Position numbers and translations under genes: made by a program | Origin: Paenibacillus algorifonticola | GTDB lineage: Bacteria > Bacillota > Bacilli > Paenibacillales > Paenibacillaceae | Assembly: GCF_000971975.1 (NCBI RefSeq) | Contig: NZ_LAQO01000001.1 | Location: forward strand, 434,001 to 498,000 | DNA: 64,000 nucleotides | Direction: 5' to 3' | Shown: positions 36,320-44,770 of the stretch, piece after piece | Layout: every line of letters begins with the position of its first letter | How positions within the stretch are numbered: position 1 is the first letter of the stretch | The notes under the pieces: generated by a model | Told to the model about the DNA's origin: nothing | Database searches by the model: none | The model's input: only the letters and a program-made list of their open reading frames with translations

Positions 36320-38737
36320 TCAATATGGCGCTTTCTCGTACAAATTCGCAGGCAATGCCTGCACGAACGGCGACCAATTGCCCGTCGTGTAAAGATGAAG
36401 CCGGTGCATCGCCCGCGTACAAGCCGTATAAAGAAGCTTGCGTTCGTTGTCCCGGCCGTAAGCTTCGGGCGAAGCGTCATAGACCAAAACTGCATCGAAC
36501 TCGACACCTTTGGCGAGATACACAGGAATAACCATCTCCGCTTTTTCAAAGCGCAGCGTCTCCTTCGTGATGAGCTGCAGAGCTTTGCCTCCTTGAATCC
36601 GTAACGCTTCATAGGCCTCCCGGCTTTCGGCTGCTGTCTTCGTAATGACGGCGATGGAATCGAAGCCCTCGGCCTTGAGCGCCGCAATGTCTGCCACAAT
36701 TTGCGTAGCACGCTTCTCCCCGCTGTCCAGTCTCGTCAGAAGAGGCTTTTGGCCTCCCCTTTCAAAAGGCACAATCGCTTCTCCGCCCGGAAGCATCGAT
36801 TTCGCAAATTCAACAATCTCCCTCGTTGAACGATAACTGCTTACAAGGCAGAAAAGGCTTGTTTCGGCTTCACCGAAAAGCTGGACCAGCGGCGAATTGG
36901 ATGCAGCCAAACTTGTAGCCTGCATGAAGATCGCCTGCCCGAAATCGCCTAGCACCGTCATCCGGGCACGGGGAAACAGCTTTTTTAAATATTCATATTG
37001 AAACATCGAATAATCCTGACCTTCATCAACGAAGACATACCGGATTTCCGTGTTCTTCCGGACGCCTTCGATCATTTCTTTTACATACAAATACGGAGTC
37101 GCATCCTCATGAAACAACTCGCTTCGAAGCAGCCTTTCCTTAGTTTGCCTGCATATTTCTGGCCATAGCGAGGGGATATCGGCCCCATTCGTTTTCTCCT
37201 GATAAGCGGCTTCGTCAACAAACAGTTGGCCGTATATGCCTTTGACATCTACAAACGAGAATTTCTTCACACTTTTCCTTAGCGGTTTAAAGCTTTCTTT
37301 CACGATCCTTCGGCGAAGCAGCTCTTCCTCCCTCTGCGCGAAGTCAAAGTCTCCTTCATCTTCCCGCCTCTTGTTGTTCATTTTCTCGCGAACTGCGGCT
37401 ATTTGTTCCGTAAGGTCAAATACTTCCTTCTCCTTATGCAGCATTTCGAAAACTTCCGCGTAATGCTCGGTGTCTAGATAATTCATTTCTTCCTGCACCC
37501 AAGGCGCTTGCCGTTCCATGCGTTCCAGCGAGGCCAGTTCATCGAGCAGCCATTCCTGCAAGAGAGCGACACGATTGAATAGCGGCAGGGAACGGTCATA
37601 ACCGTAAAATTCCGCTCTCATTCGCTCCGCGGTGATTAACCCGCTGTCCCGAATCCGAATACCGTTGAATTGTATGCCCTCCCTTCCCAACCACATTCCA
37701 TAGTTCTGCAGGGCTTGCAGGAAAGCCTCAGAAGCTTTATACTCGATCCCCTGAAGACGAGCCTCATACCCCCGCGATCCTTGTGCGGTCAGTACAAATT
37801 CGATCTGATCAAAGGCATCCTCCGGTCGTAACGAGGAACCTAGCCAATAGTCGAGATATTCTTGAAAAGTCGTCTGCTGCATATTCTCTTCACCGAGCTC
37901 CGGAAGGACGGTGGAAATATAACTGGTAAACATCGGATTCGGTGAGAAAAGTACGATTTGATCGGCCCTGATTGTCTGGCGATGTTTGTACAGCAAGTAC
38001 GCCACCCGCTGCAATGCCGCAGAAGTCTTACCGCTGCCGACCGCCCCCTGAACGATAAGCATCTGGCTTTTATCATCGCGAATGATGGCGTTTTGTTCCT
38101 TCTGGATGGTTGCCACGATACTCTTCATTTGCGAGTCCGCAGCTTTACCAAGCACTTGCTGCAGCAATTCGTCTCCAATCGTTTCGCTTGTGTCAAACAT
38201 GTTGAGAATTTGCCCATTTTGAATCTGAAACTGCCGTTTAAGCTCCATCGTCCCTTCGACTCGTCCGGTCGGCGTGACATAAGATGCCTGTCCGGGGGAG
38301 TGATCGTAGTATAAGCTTGCGATTGGCGTACGCCAGTCATAAACCAGGAAGGTTAATCCGTCATTGTCAACGAAGGAAGATACGCCTATATAGATTTGCT
38401 CACTGAGGCTCAGGCCGTCTTCTTGAAAGTCGATGCGTCCAAAATAAGGAGACGGAAGCAGACGGTTCATGCTTTTCCATTGCTGCGTCAACAGCTTGTA
38501 TCCGCGCTCCCGTTCGGCCAATACCGCTGACTGCTGGTTAATCGTGTAGAAGGTCTCTTCGAAATCTTCATACGTGCTTGTATTGATCGTAACCTCCTCC
38601 CAAAATCGCTTCCGGATGTCCGCTGCCTGATCGTACAGTCCGGCAACCTCTGGCTCCAGTTCATCGATTCTCGCCTGCAGCTTGTTCCTGACCTGTTCCA
38701 TCTGCTCCTGTTCTTGTCGCCAAAGCTTCGCTTCCAT
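36320..38737 (-). CDS. helD: HelD/HelR-type RNA polymerase-associated helicase
   Basis: About 805 residues. The N-terminal coiled coil (EQEQMEQVRNKLQARIDELE) is the arm HelD inserts into the RNA polymerase secondary channel. UvrD-like 1A/2A motifs follow: Walker A VQGAVGSGKTSAALQRVAYL, motif II YVFVDEGQDYSMFQYEYLKK and motif VI LLYTACTRAMHRLHLY. HelD strips stalled polymerase from DNA using ATP; the HelR subgroup of actinobacteria also displaces rifamycin from polymerase. The start is uncertain: ATG 38737 is 14 bases from GGAG, and an in-frame GTG lies too close to it. Ninety bases upstream of rph, same strand. Confidence 0.88.
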   Translation of the reverse strand: MEAKLWRQEQEQMEQVRNKLQARIDELEPEVAGLYDQAADIRKRFWEEVTINTSTYEDFEETFYTINQQSAVLAERERGYKLLTQQWKSMNRLLPSPYFGRIDFQEDGLSLSEQIYIGVSSFVDNDGLTFLVYDWRTPIASLYYDHSPGQASYVTPTGRVEGTMELKRQFQIQNGQILNMFDTSETIGDELLQQVLGKAADSQMKSIVATIQKEQNAIIRDDKSQMLIVQGAVGSGKTSAALQRVAYLLYKHRQTIRADQIVLFSPNPMFTSYISTVLPELGEENMQQTTFQEYLDYWLGSSLRPEDAFDQIEFVLTAQGSRGYEARLQGIEYKASEAFLQALQNYGMWLGREGIQFNGIRIRDSGLITAERMRAEFYGYDRSLPLFNRVALLQEWLLDELASLERMERQAPWVQEEMNYLDTEHYAEVFEMLHKEKEVFDLTEQIAAVREKMNNKRREDEGDFDFAQREEELLRRRIVKESFKPLRKSVKKFSFVDVKGIYGQLFVDEAAYQEKTNGADIPSLWPEICRQTKERLLRSELFHEDATPYLYVKEMIEGVRKNTEIRYVFVDEGQDYSMFQYEYLKKLFPRARMTVLGDFGQAIFMQATSLAASNSPLVQLFGEAETSLFCLVSSYRSTREIVEFAKSMLPGGEAIVPFERGGQKPLLTRLDSGEKRATQIVADIAALKAEGFDSIAVITKTAAESREAYEALRIQGGKALQLITKETLRFEKAEMVIPVYLAKGVEFDAVLVYDASPEAYGRDNERKLLYTACTRAMHRLHLYTTGNWSPFVQALPANLYEKAPY

Positions 38738-38785
38738 CTTTTCAGAACACACTCCTTTTTCCGTTTTTTAGGAATAAAAAGAGCA

Positions 38786-38814
38786 TTGACAAATCAAAGT
38801 TCCAGATGTACAAT
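38786..38814 (+). promoter_or_regulatory. Orphan sigma-A promoter
   Basis: TTGACA (38786-38791), 17 bases, TACAAT (38809-38814). It points right, away from helD, and no real gene follows before the terminator at 39046. Confidence 0.6.
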
Positions 38815-38820
38815 TAAAGT

Positions 38821-39085
38821 GGGAATGAAAATGAATATACTCTTTGATTAAATTTATCAATAGCGCTATCGATTATATCATAGTGTTATTTTTCGTTCAA
38901 TTTATTTTTTTGCCCTCCGGTAAAGTTGAACATTGCCCCGGATTGTAGACAGATTTATACAAATTACTTTGGCGTTAAGCTATTAGGAGATGGCTCTTGG
39001 ATTTAACAGCGTTCATCTTTTTTTATACCTGCCCATTGCTTCAACGCAAAACAGCCGATCATTTCGATCGGCTGTTTTGCTGCGT
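38821..39085 (+). ncRNA. Candidate small RNA between orphan promoter and terminator
   Basis: A strong promoter at 38786-38814 and a terminator at 39046-39080 bracket about 260 bases. Only an eight-codon frame (MKMNILFD) starts near 38827, and a 39-codon frame at 38992 runs through the terminator. Most of the stretch is A+T-rich. It may be a small RNA or the trace of a deleted gene. Confidence 0.25.
39046..39080. terminator. Perfect bidirectional terminator
   Basis: GCAAAACAGCCGATC and GATCGGCTGTTTTGC form a perfect 15-base stem with a five-base loop. It can end the XRE gene on the minus strand and the candidate transcript on the plus strand. Confidence 0.85.
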
Positions 39086-39144
39086 CCTTATGGTTCAACT
39101 ATAGCTTCCCCTTAGTTCGACACGGTCGATTATTCCATTACTCC

Positions 39145-39357
39145 TTAAGTTTCGTCGCTTTTATATTCTAAAATATCTCCAGGCTGACATTCTAAAGCCT
39201 TACAAATCGCCTCTAAAGTCGATATCCGAATCGCTTTTGCCTTTCCATTTTTCAGTATAGAAAGGTTAGCCATCGTTATTCCAACCCTCTCCGAAAGCTC
39301 TGTTACGCTCATTTTCCTCTTCGCCAGCATTACATCAATATTAATGATTATCGCCAT
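39145..39357 (-). CDS. XRE-family transcriptional regulator (YozG type)
   Basis: 70 residues. INIDVMLAKRKMSVTELSER, GITMANLSILKNGKAKAIRI and TLEAICKALECQPGDILEYK form a compact Cro/C1-type helix-turn-helix. Two ATGs are near the GAGGTG site; the second (39357, MAIIIN) has proper spacing. It directly follows a DUF2975 membrane-protein gene, a recurrent pair in Bacillota in which the regulator probably controls the pair. Confidence 0.9.
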   Translation of the reverse strand: MAIIINIDVMLAKRKMSVTELSERVGITMANLSILKNGKAKAIRISTLEAICKALECQPGDILEYKSDET

Positions 39358-39367
39358 TTCATTCACC

Positions 39368-39850
39368 TCAGACCGTCAAATCATTTTCTGATTTTATATC
39401 AATAGCCTCTTGCAAAAGCCTCTGGAGAACTGCAGCAAACACAGCAATCACCAATGAGGCAAAAATGATGACCAGTCCGATTACCATGATGCCTGGGGCA
39501 TCGACTTTTTGCGTTATCAGATAGAAGAATGGCATGCCTGCCACATACAGGCAGCTGATTAGGATTGCACAAAATTTTATGTTCTTTAAGACACGTACAG
39601 ATAATTCCGAGAAAGCTTTATTGTGGTCAATATAGCTTAAAAGTTTTAAAGCTTGAAACAGTGCAAAGTAAAAAGGGATCGCTGCTGCATATAAATCGAT
39701 GAAAAAGAGATATTTCAAATAAGCATGATCTGGATATGACTCTGCTATAAAATTCGCAATTTCTGGCACCAAAAATACGCATAAAGCAAGAACTGGAATG
39801 CCCATAAAAATAACCGCTGCCTTTAAAAAGAGTGTTGTTCCACGTTCCAT
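39368..39850 (-). CDS. DUF2975 membrane protein
   Basis: 160 residues with four membrane segments: LFLKAAVIFMGIPVLALCVF, YLFFIDLYAAAIPFYFALFQ, FCAILISCLYVAGMPFFYLI and IMVIGLVIIFASLVIAVFAA. This matches DUF2975. Function unknown; it sits in the cytoplasmic membrane. It is paired with the XRE gene 10 bases downstream. Confidence 0.85.
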   Translation of the reverse strand: MERGTTLFLKAAVIFMGIPVLALCVFLVPEIANFIAESYPDHAYLKYLFFIDLYAAAIPFYFALFQALKLLSYIDHNKAFSELSVRVLKNIKFCAILISCLYVAGMPFFYLITQKVDAPGIMVIGLVIIFASLVIAVFAAVLQRLLQEAIDIKSENDLTV

Positions 39851-40026
39851 AAAAAGCCCCTCGCTTAGAATTAAATTTAATTCGACTTTAACACGAAATT
39901 TATCGTTTTACAATAAAAATTTCATCTTATTTAATATATTATTGTTGTTGTGTAGAAATCCATTTTCAATTGAAAAAGAGCATTCTTCTATGCAGAGAAA
40001 CGCTCTTTCAATCCTATTGCAGGAGG

Positions 40027-40494
40027 CTAAGCCGCCTCACTCACTTTCTGACGTTCACGCTTACCACCAAATTTCAATACAAATATGCCGCCGATAATGA
40101 CCAGCACGCCCAGAAGCTTGTTGATCGTAAACGGAACCTGTTCCAGCCCCATCCAGCCAAGCGAATCCCATAATAGGGCAAATAAAACCTCCGACGTCAT
40201 GACAATGGCAATTGCAATCGTCGGGCTAAGCCGCTTCATCGCCTGCACCAGGCTCATGACTACACCTACCCCGATCAAACCGCTGAACCAAAACCATGGC
40301 TGCATCTCCTGCCACGCAAACAGCTGCTTCCCTTCTAAAATAAAGCCAATCGTCAGGGAAGCCAGAAACCCGAGTCCCAATACGAGCGTCGTTGTCGCCC
40401 ACGTTCCTGCCCGTTCATTTACCTTGCTGTTAAAAATCGCTTGTATGCTGACGAGCGAGCCCGCCATAAGCGAAAACAATATGCCTGTCATCAT
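40027..40494 (-). CDS. DMT-family half-size transporter (DUF606/YdcZ)
   Basis: 155 residues, five membrane helices (ILFSLMAGSLVSIQAIFNSK, TTTLVLGLGFLASLTIGFIL, and FALLWDSLGW with LLGVLVIIGGIFVLKFGG). N-SK-VNERAG-TWATT is the YdcZ signature. Half-size DMT proteins pair, often as heterodimers; the second half-size gene lies beyond the Crp gene, same strand. Its start overlaps the Crp stop by four bases. Substrate unknown. Confidence 0.88.
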   Translation of the reverse strand: MMTGILFSLMAGSLVSIQAIFNSKVNERAGTWATTTLVLGLGFLASLTIGFILEGKQLFAWQEMQPWFWFSGLIGVGVVMSLVQAMKRLSPTIAIAIVMTSEVLFALLWDSLGWMGLEQVPFTINKLLGVLVIIGGIFVLKFGGKRERQKVSEAA

Positions 40495-41213
40495 TGGCCC
40501 TGCTCTCCCTTCTGATCCGTATAAATATGATGATTGGCCCGTTTGCTTAAGGCGTCCTTATTTTTAATGACAATCCATTGCTTCGTACGCTCGACGAGGC
40601 CTTCCTCACAAAACTGCCGAATAACCCGGTTCAGGTGTCGATAGCTTGTGCCAATCAAATTAGCGACATCCTTCAAATTGTCCGTGCTGAGCTCCCCTTT
40701 AAATTGCGCATCGGATTCGTCGTAGGAGACCGACAGCAAATAGCTTGCCAGGCGTACTTCCACAGGCTGCATTACATTCAAGCTCATGGAATTGGATTTA
40801 AAATAAAACTTCCGCGTAATTTTCTCCAATAAAAACCGCAGCAGCGGCGCATAGTCCCTTCCATGCTTATCTAGCCAGCGATGCTGAACCCCTATCATTA
40901 TAACGGGAGATACAGCCTCCACTGTATTGAGAAACTCCGTCCCACGTATATATTCCACATCGCCAATGACCTCAAGGGGCGTCTTAAAGGAAATAATGAG
41001 CGTCTTTCCCTCCGGCGAGTTCGTATATACTTTAATTTTCCCCTTCACCAGCACGTACATATGCTGAGGCGTTTCCCCCTGGCCGCATATGAGCTCCTCT
41101 TGTTCAAAGCTGTACAAGGTCAAATGAGGAAGCAGCGGCTCATTAAATACAGACTCCAGCTGGTGCAGCTGCAAATAATGACCCAGCAGCTCGCGGTCCT
41201 TTATTTCAATCAT
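40491..41213 (-). CDS. Crp/Fnr-family regulator
   Basis: 240 residues. A cNMP-binding-like beta barrel (LICGQGETPQHMYVLVKGKI, VYTNSPEGKTLIISFKTPLE, VIGDVEYIRG) precedes a C-terminal winged helix (LKDVANLIGTSYRHLNRVIR, CEEGLVERTKQWIVI). No Cys cluster, so it is not an Fnr-type oxygen sensor. It lies between two half-size DMT genes and is translationally coupled to the downstream one; it most likely regulates them. Confidence 0.9.
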   Translation of the reverse strand: MIEIKDRELLGHYLQLHQLESVFNEPLLPHLTLYSFEQEELICGQGETPQHMYVLVKGKIKVYTNSPEGKTLIISFKTPLEVIGDVEYIRGTEFLNTVEAVSPVIMIGVQHRWLDKHGRDYAPLLRFLLEKITRKFYFKSNSMSLNVMQPVEVRLASYLLSVSYDESDAQFKGELSTDNLKDVANLIGTSYRHLNRVIRQFCEEGLVERTKQWIVIKNKDALSKRANHHIYTDQKGEQGQ

Positions 41214-41250
41214 TTCTCCACTTCTTTCATGGCTTTGTTCGCCTTCGGCA

Positions 41251-41676
41251 TCAACCTTTTAATAAAAACACACCACTAATCATCATGCCAATGCCGATCA
41301 ATTGCGCCCCGCTTATTTTTTGCTTCTTCAAGCCGAAAAAGCCATTCGTCTCCATTATGACCGTCATGCCGAGCTGGGCAATCAGCAGCATCGATACCAT
41401 AAGCGTGACGCCAATCTGTTGAATAGCTGTTACATTGCTGAAAATAATAATAGCTGCAAAAGAGCCGCCTGCCAAATATAAAGGCTTCACCTGCTGAAAT
41501 TCACGCCATTTTCCGGCACCTACGCACATCAAAATAATCAAGGCCACGATAAAGCCGGTAAATTGGGTAAGCGTAGCCGCCTGCCACGTTCCGATGCTTC
41601 CGCTAATTCGGGTATTCGCTATTCCCTGCAGCGTAATACATGCCCCGCCTAATATCGCAAACAAAATGCCTTTCAT
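41251..41676 (-). CDS. DMT-family half-size transporter (DUF606/YdcZ), second subunit
   Basis: 141 residues, five helices: GILFAILGGACITLQGIANT, TQFTGFIVALIILMCVGAGK, GVTLMVSMLLIAQLGMTVIM and LIGIGMMISGVFLLKG. N-T-RISGSIGTWQAATL is the YdcZ block. It is the first gene of a three-gene operon, followed by Crp and another half-size DMT. The two probably form one transporter in opposite membrane orientations. Confidence 0.88.
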   Translation of the reverse strand: MKGILFAILGGACITLQGIANTRISGSIGTWQAATLTQFTGFIVALIILMCVGAGKWREFQQVKPLYLAGGSFAAIIIFSNVTAIQQIGVTLMVSMLLIAQLGMTVIMETNGFFGLKKQKISGAQLIGIGMMISGVFLLKG

Positions 41677-41804
41677 AAGTCCTCTCCGTCCTCTTCGTTT
41701 CCTTAATTAAACGGCACAACGCCGCATATTGGGAAGGACATATGTCCCGAGCGAGAAAAAGACCGATTTTTGCATAGAGGTTATAACAGTCAAAAATAAT
41801 AAAA

Positions 41805-41830
41805 GGCCCGTCCTCAATGAGGAACGGGCC
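41805..41830 (-). terminator. Terminator of the siderophore-binding pseudogene
   Basis: GGCCCGTCCTC pairs with GAGGAACGGGCC (one bulge); on the minus strand TTTTATTATTTTT follows. Confidence 0.82.
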
Positions 41831-41852
41831 AAGCTTACTGCTGCAAGTATTT

Positions 41853-42607
41853 TCACTTGTTGTTATTAAGAAGCATTTCCGTCATCAGCTCAAGCTGCTT
41901 CGTTACAGCTACCGGATCACTTTGCAAAAATAAATCGTAATCGAGCATGTACACCTAATTACTTTTCACAGCCTCCAGCTGATCCCATATGGCCGTACCT
42001 TTAAAGCTTTCAAAGGCTTCATTGTTGTCAGCATTTGTTGTTACTACAAGATGATCACCAACAAAATCAGGAATAACCTCGGCCGAAATTTCCATATATG
42101 GCGCAGTCTGTGCTTCGTTATTAATAAAATCGCTTACTATTCTTTCCTGAGGTTTTAATCCTAAATACTTATAAAGGACATTGCCTCCCATATTCTGATC
42201 TTTATAAACCCGGGTAGCTTTATCGAATACGCTCATAATGGTGAACGTTTCATCCGGCGCAATGACTTCACTTACTTTTTGTTTTGAAACAGCAACCTTC
42301 TCTTCGAAATTCTTGATCCATTGCTGTGCTTCGTCTACTTTCCCCAAAATATCACCCATTAGTTTAATATCCTTCACTGGGTCATAATAAGGCTCAATGA
42401 CGATAGTAGGCGCTATTTTGGCAAAAGCATCATAACCGCCGCTTATCTCTACATACGCATCGATCAAAATAATTAAATCCGGCTCCAGCTCCAAAATTTT
42501 CTCCAAATCATGTTCAGCTGATTTCCCCCCGTCTGGCAAGCACTGATTAATAAGGTCAAACATAACAGCATGACTGCGGCAAAAGATAGCTTCGTGTTTC
42601 TTGACAT
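41853..42607 (-). pseudogene. Decayed iron-siderophore substrate-binding lipoprotein
   Basis: ATG 42607, after GAGGAGAGG, opens a perfect lipoprotein signal: MSRNTKLSFAAVMLLCLTLL with ISACQTGG. The frame then shifts near 42530 and about 90 family residues are missing. In the next frame the C-lobe continues: LEKILELEPDLIILIDAYVE, FTIMSVFDKATRVYKDQNMG, VIPDFVGDHLVV. A TAG at 41955 then cuts the protein, although the same frame still encodes VYMLDYDLFLQSDPVAVTKQ and ends naturally at 41853. Three lesions, so surely dead. The upstream Fur box and downstream terminator are intact. Confidence 0.82.
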
Positions 42608-42633
42608 AGCTGAATGTACCTCTCCTCTTTCGC

Positions 42634-42652
42634 AATAATGATTTTCATTATC
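42634..42652. promoter_or_regulatory. Fur box
   Basis: AATAATGATTTTCATTATC differs from the 19-base Fur consensus GATAATGATAATCATTATC at two positions. It sits about 27 bases upstream of the decayed siderophore-binding gene. Confidence 0.8.
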
Positions 42653-42653
42653 A

Positions 42654-43308
42654 CTATAGAGGAATCGATTTCCTGGAACAATAGACATCGTCATAGCCTA
42701 CAGACTGGGCAATGCTCTGCAAGCTCAATTCTGACGAGCTGAGCCTTTTTTTCGCCTGCTCCACACGCACCTGAATTAAATAATCATGGGGGCTCGTCCC
42801 CACCTTCGCCTTAAATATCCGGGATATATAACTAATGCTGCAATCGAGCAATTGGGCCAGACTCTCCATCGTTATGGCTTCCTGGTAATGCTCATGCAAA
42901 TAGCGAATCGTTTGTTTGACGAGATCTGGGCTGCTCTCCAGCGATCCATTGACGGACAGCTGCCGCAATAGCTCATGAACAAAATCATAAAACAACGATT
43001 TCACCTTAAGCTGATCCAAGGCTTGCCCATTATGCCATAGACGGTTCATTTGATTTAATTTGTCGTACAATGACAGCGGTTCATGGGGAACTGCGTGGAA
43101 AGGAGAGTGAAACGGCTTTCGCTCATCTGCTAAACGGTGAAGAGCATTGCCAATTGGAAATGGAAGAATCGCCTTATAGAAAACCAGATAAAATGCGAAT
43201 TCTCCTGCAGCAGGCATAATCTCCAGGTTCGCTCCTTTGCCGCCGTGCAGCACATGAAACTGGTGGAGCCTGATTCCATAGTAAAACGTATTCGTTCCAG
43301 TTCATCAT
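42654..43308 (-). pseudogene. Decayed AraC-family regulator of siderophore uptake
   Basis: ATG 43308, after GAGGG, starts MMNWNEYVLLWNQAPP, a typical N-terminus of Paenibacillus AraC regulators. It is then joined out of frame to FHVLHGGKGANLEIMPAAGE, with some 40-50 residues gone. The C-terminal helix-turn-helix (MESLAQLLDCSISYISRIFK, SLQSIAQSVGYDDVYC) breaks inside its second half and stops after RKSIPL. It directly precedes the decayed binding-protein gene, so both members of the pair are lost together. Confidence 0.75.
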
Positions 43309-43376
43309 GAGACCCTCTTCCAAATCATTTGTACCGTTTGGTTATACTTTCATTATACCACGTACCCGGCACAAGC

Positions 43377-44561
43377 CTACTTAATGGAGCTGGCTAAATT
43401 CCATGTTAACTGTTTGATCCGATAACCCATTTTGCCAGTTATCATAAAATCAATCCCCCATTTGTGTACCCATGTTAACCCTTTCTCCGGTCCTAGGCCA
43501 ATGCTGAAGCTATCCATATAGCCCGTATGCAGAGGAGCAGGCTTCCCTTCAAGATCAGCTGCTATAACTTTGCCGAGTCTAACCGCTTGCGGAATAGCCT
43601 CCTTGCAGGTCATGCCATCTGAACGGCCAGTATCCGGATCAATCACTTTCGCACAATCCCCAATACTGTATATGCCGCTAGCAGCCTTAACCCGATAGCT
43701 TGCATCAATTTTTACAAACCCGTCCTCTGTTGTCGGCAAGCCCAGCTGTCTTAAAGCCGGGTTTGGCATAAGACCTAATGTCCAAATGCACAAGCCAGCG
43801 GGCACCTCCTCTCCGCTGGACAAACGCAGGCGCCCGGCTGCTTCCGACAGCACTCGGCTTCCATGAACGACTGCTACTCCATTATCCGTTAGCATCTGCT
43901 CTAATTTCGAGGCCACTTTGCCTGGCCCATCCAAAAATAATCTTTCATGCGCATTAAACAAGCGAATGTGTACTTCATTCGGATTTAATCCCAGCTGCTT
44001 CGCATCTGTCCGAACATAATGGGCTAATTCGGCGGCCGTTTCAATGCCGCTAATACCAGCTCCCGCTACAGCTATCGTCATGAGGCGCTCTCTTTCGACC
44101 GGATTGGCTTCGATTGCAGCTTGCTGTAAATTGGCACGCCATGCTTTCCTAATGTTCATCGCATCCTCCAGCGTAGCAAGCGGCAATCCGCCTTTTTCCT
44201 CGCCGAGACGCCGTATGATACTACCAATAGCCACTACAAGCACATCGTAACTTATCGCCTGTTCATCTCCATTCGCATTCCGCAGCAGCAGCTGTTTTTC
44301 TGCTTTCTTAATTTCTGTAACGGTCGCCTGAAGCAGCTCAACACCTTCAGGAAACAATTGGTTAAGAGGTATGCAAATATTTTCGTCCGTTACCGCTGGC
44401 TTGAACAAGATAACCTTACGCAAGTGATAGCTATTTTTGTCGATTAGTACGAATCGGATAGGCTGGCTTCTTTTTCCGATATTTAAATTTTTGCGTAATT
44501 CTTTCATAGCATGGATACCAGCATATCCCGCTCCAATTACGATATAGGTCAACGTTTCCAT
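43377..44561 (-). CDS. NADH dehydrogenase-like FAD/NAD(P) oxidoreductase
   Basis: 394 residues from ATG 44561, after GGGAGTGG; longer in-frame starts run into a terminator. FAD motif YIVIGAGYAGIHAMKEL is at the N-terminus, the NAD motif MTIAVAGAGISGIETAAELA near 165 and the second FAD motif GIYSIGDCAKV near 295. This is the pyridine nucleotide-disulphide oxidoreductase fold without a redox disulphide, as in type II NADH dehydrogenases (B. subtilis YjlD/YumB-like). It probably oxidises NADH and feeds quinone, or serves as ferredoxin reductase for iron release; context is siderophore uptake. Confidence 0.88.
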   Translation of the reverse strand: METLTYIVIGAGYAGIHAMKELRKNLNIGKRSQPIRFVLIDKNSYHLRKVILFKPAVTDENICIPLNQLFPEGVELLQATVTEIKKAEKQLLLRNANGDEQAISYDVLVVAIGSIIRRLGEEKGGLPLATLEDAMNIRKAWRANLQQAAIEANPVERERLMTIAVAGAGISGIETAAELAHYVRTDAKQLGLNPNEVHIRLFNAHERLFLDGPGKVASKLEQMLTDNGVAVVHGSRVLSEAAGRLRLSSGEEVPAGLCIWTLGLMPNPALRQLGLPTTEDGFVKIDASYRVKAASGIYSIGDCAKVIDPDTGRSDGMTCKEAIPQAVRLGKVIAADLEGKPAPLHTGYMDSFSIGLGPEKGLTWVHKWGIDFMITGKMGYRIKQLTWNLASSIK

Positions 44562-44664
44562 TACATCCACTCCCTTTAAGTTCATTTGCTTATTTGTCTG
44601 TATGACGATAAAGGAGTGTTTTCTGTGACAGTGCCGTACCTTCAAGTACCTGACTGTAAAAAAA

Positions 44665-44698
44665 AGCCCCTCATGATGTAAATCCATCGTAAGGAGCC
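44665..44698 (-). terminator. Terminator of the siderophore-binding protein gene
   Basis: On the minus strand GGCTCCTTACGATG pairs with CATCATGAGGGGCT (wobbles included) and is followed by eight T residues. Confidence 0.75.
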
Positions 44699-44770
44699 GT
44701 TTATTCATGCATCATTAAAAATGTCCCATAACTTTTTTAACGTTCAATATATGAGCCTCGCCCTAGGCGA

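Noticed and set aside
41955..42635. A standalone 226-residue siderophore-binding gene
   Set aside because: Its apparent N-terminus is not of the family, the signal peptide lies in another frame, and family sequence continues beyond the stop; it is part of a pseudogene.
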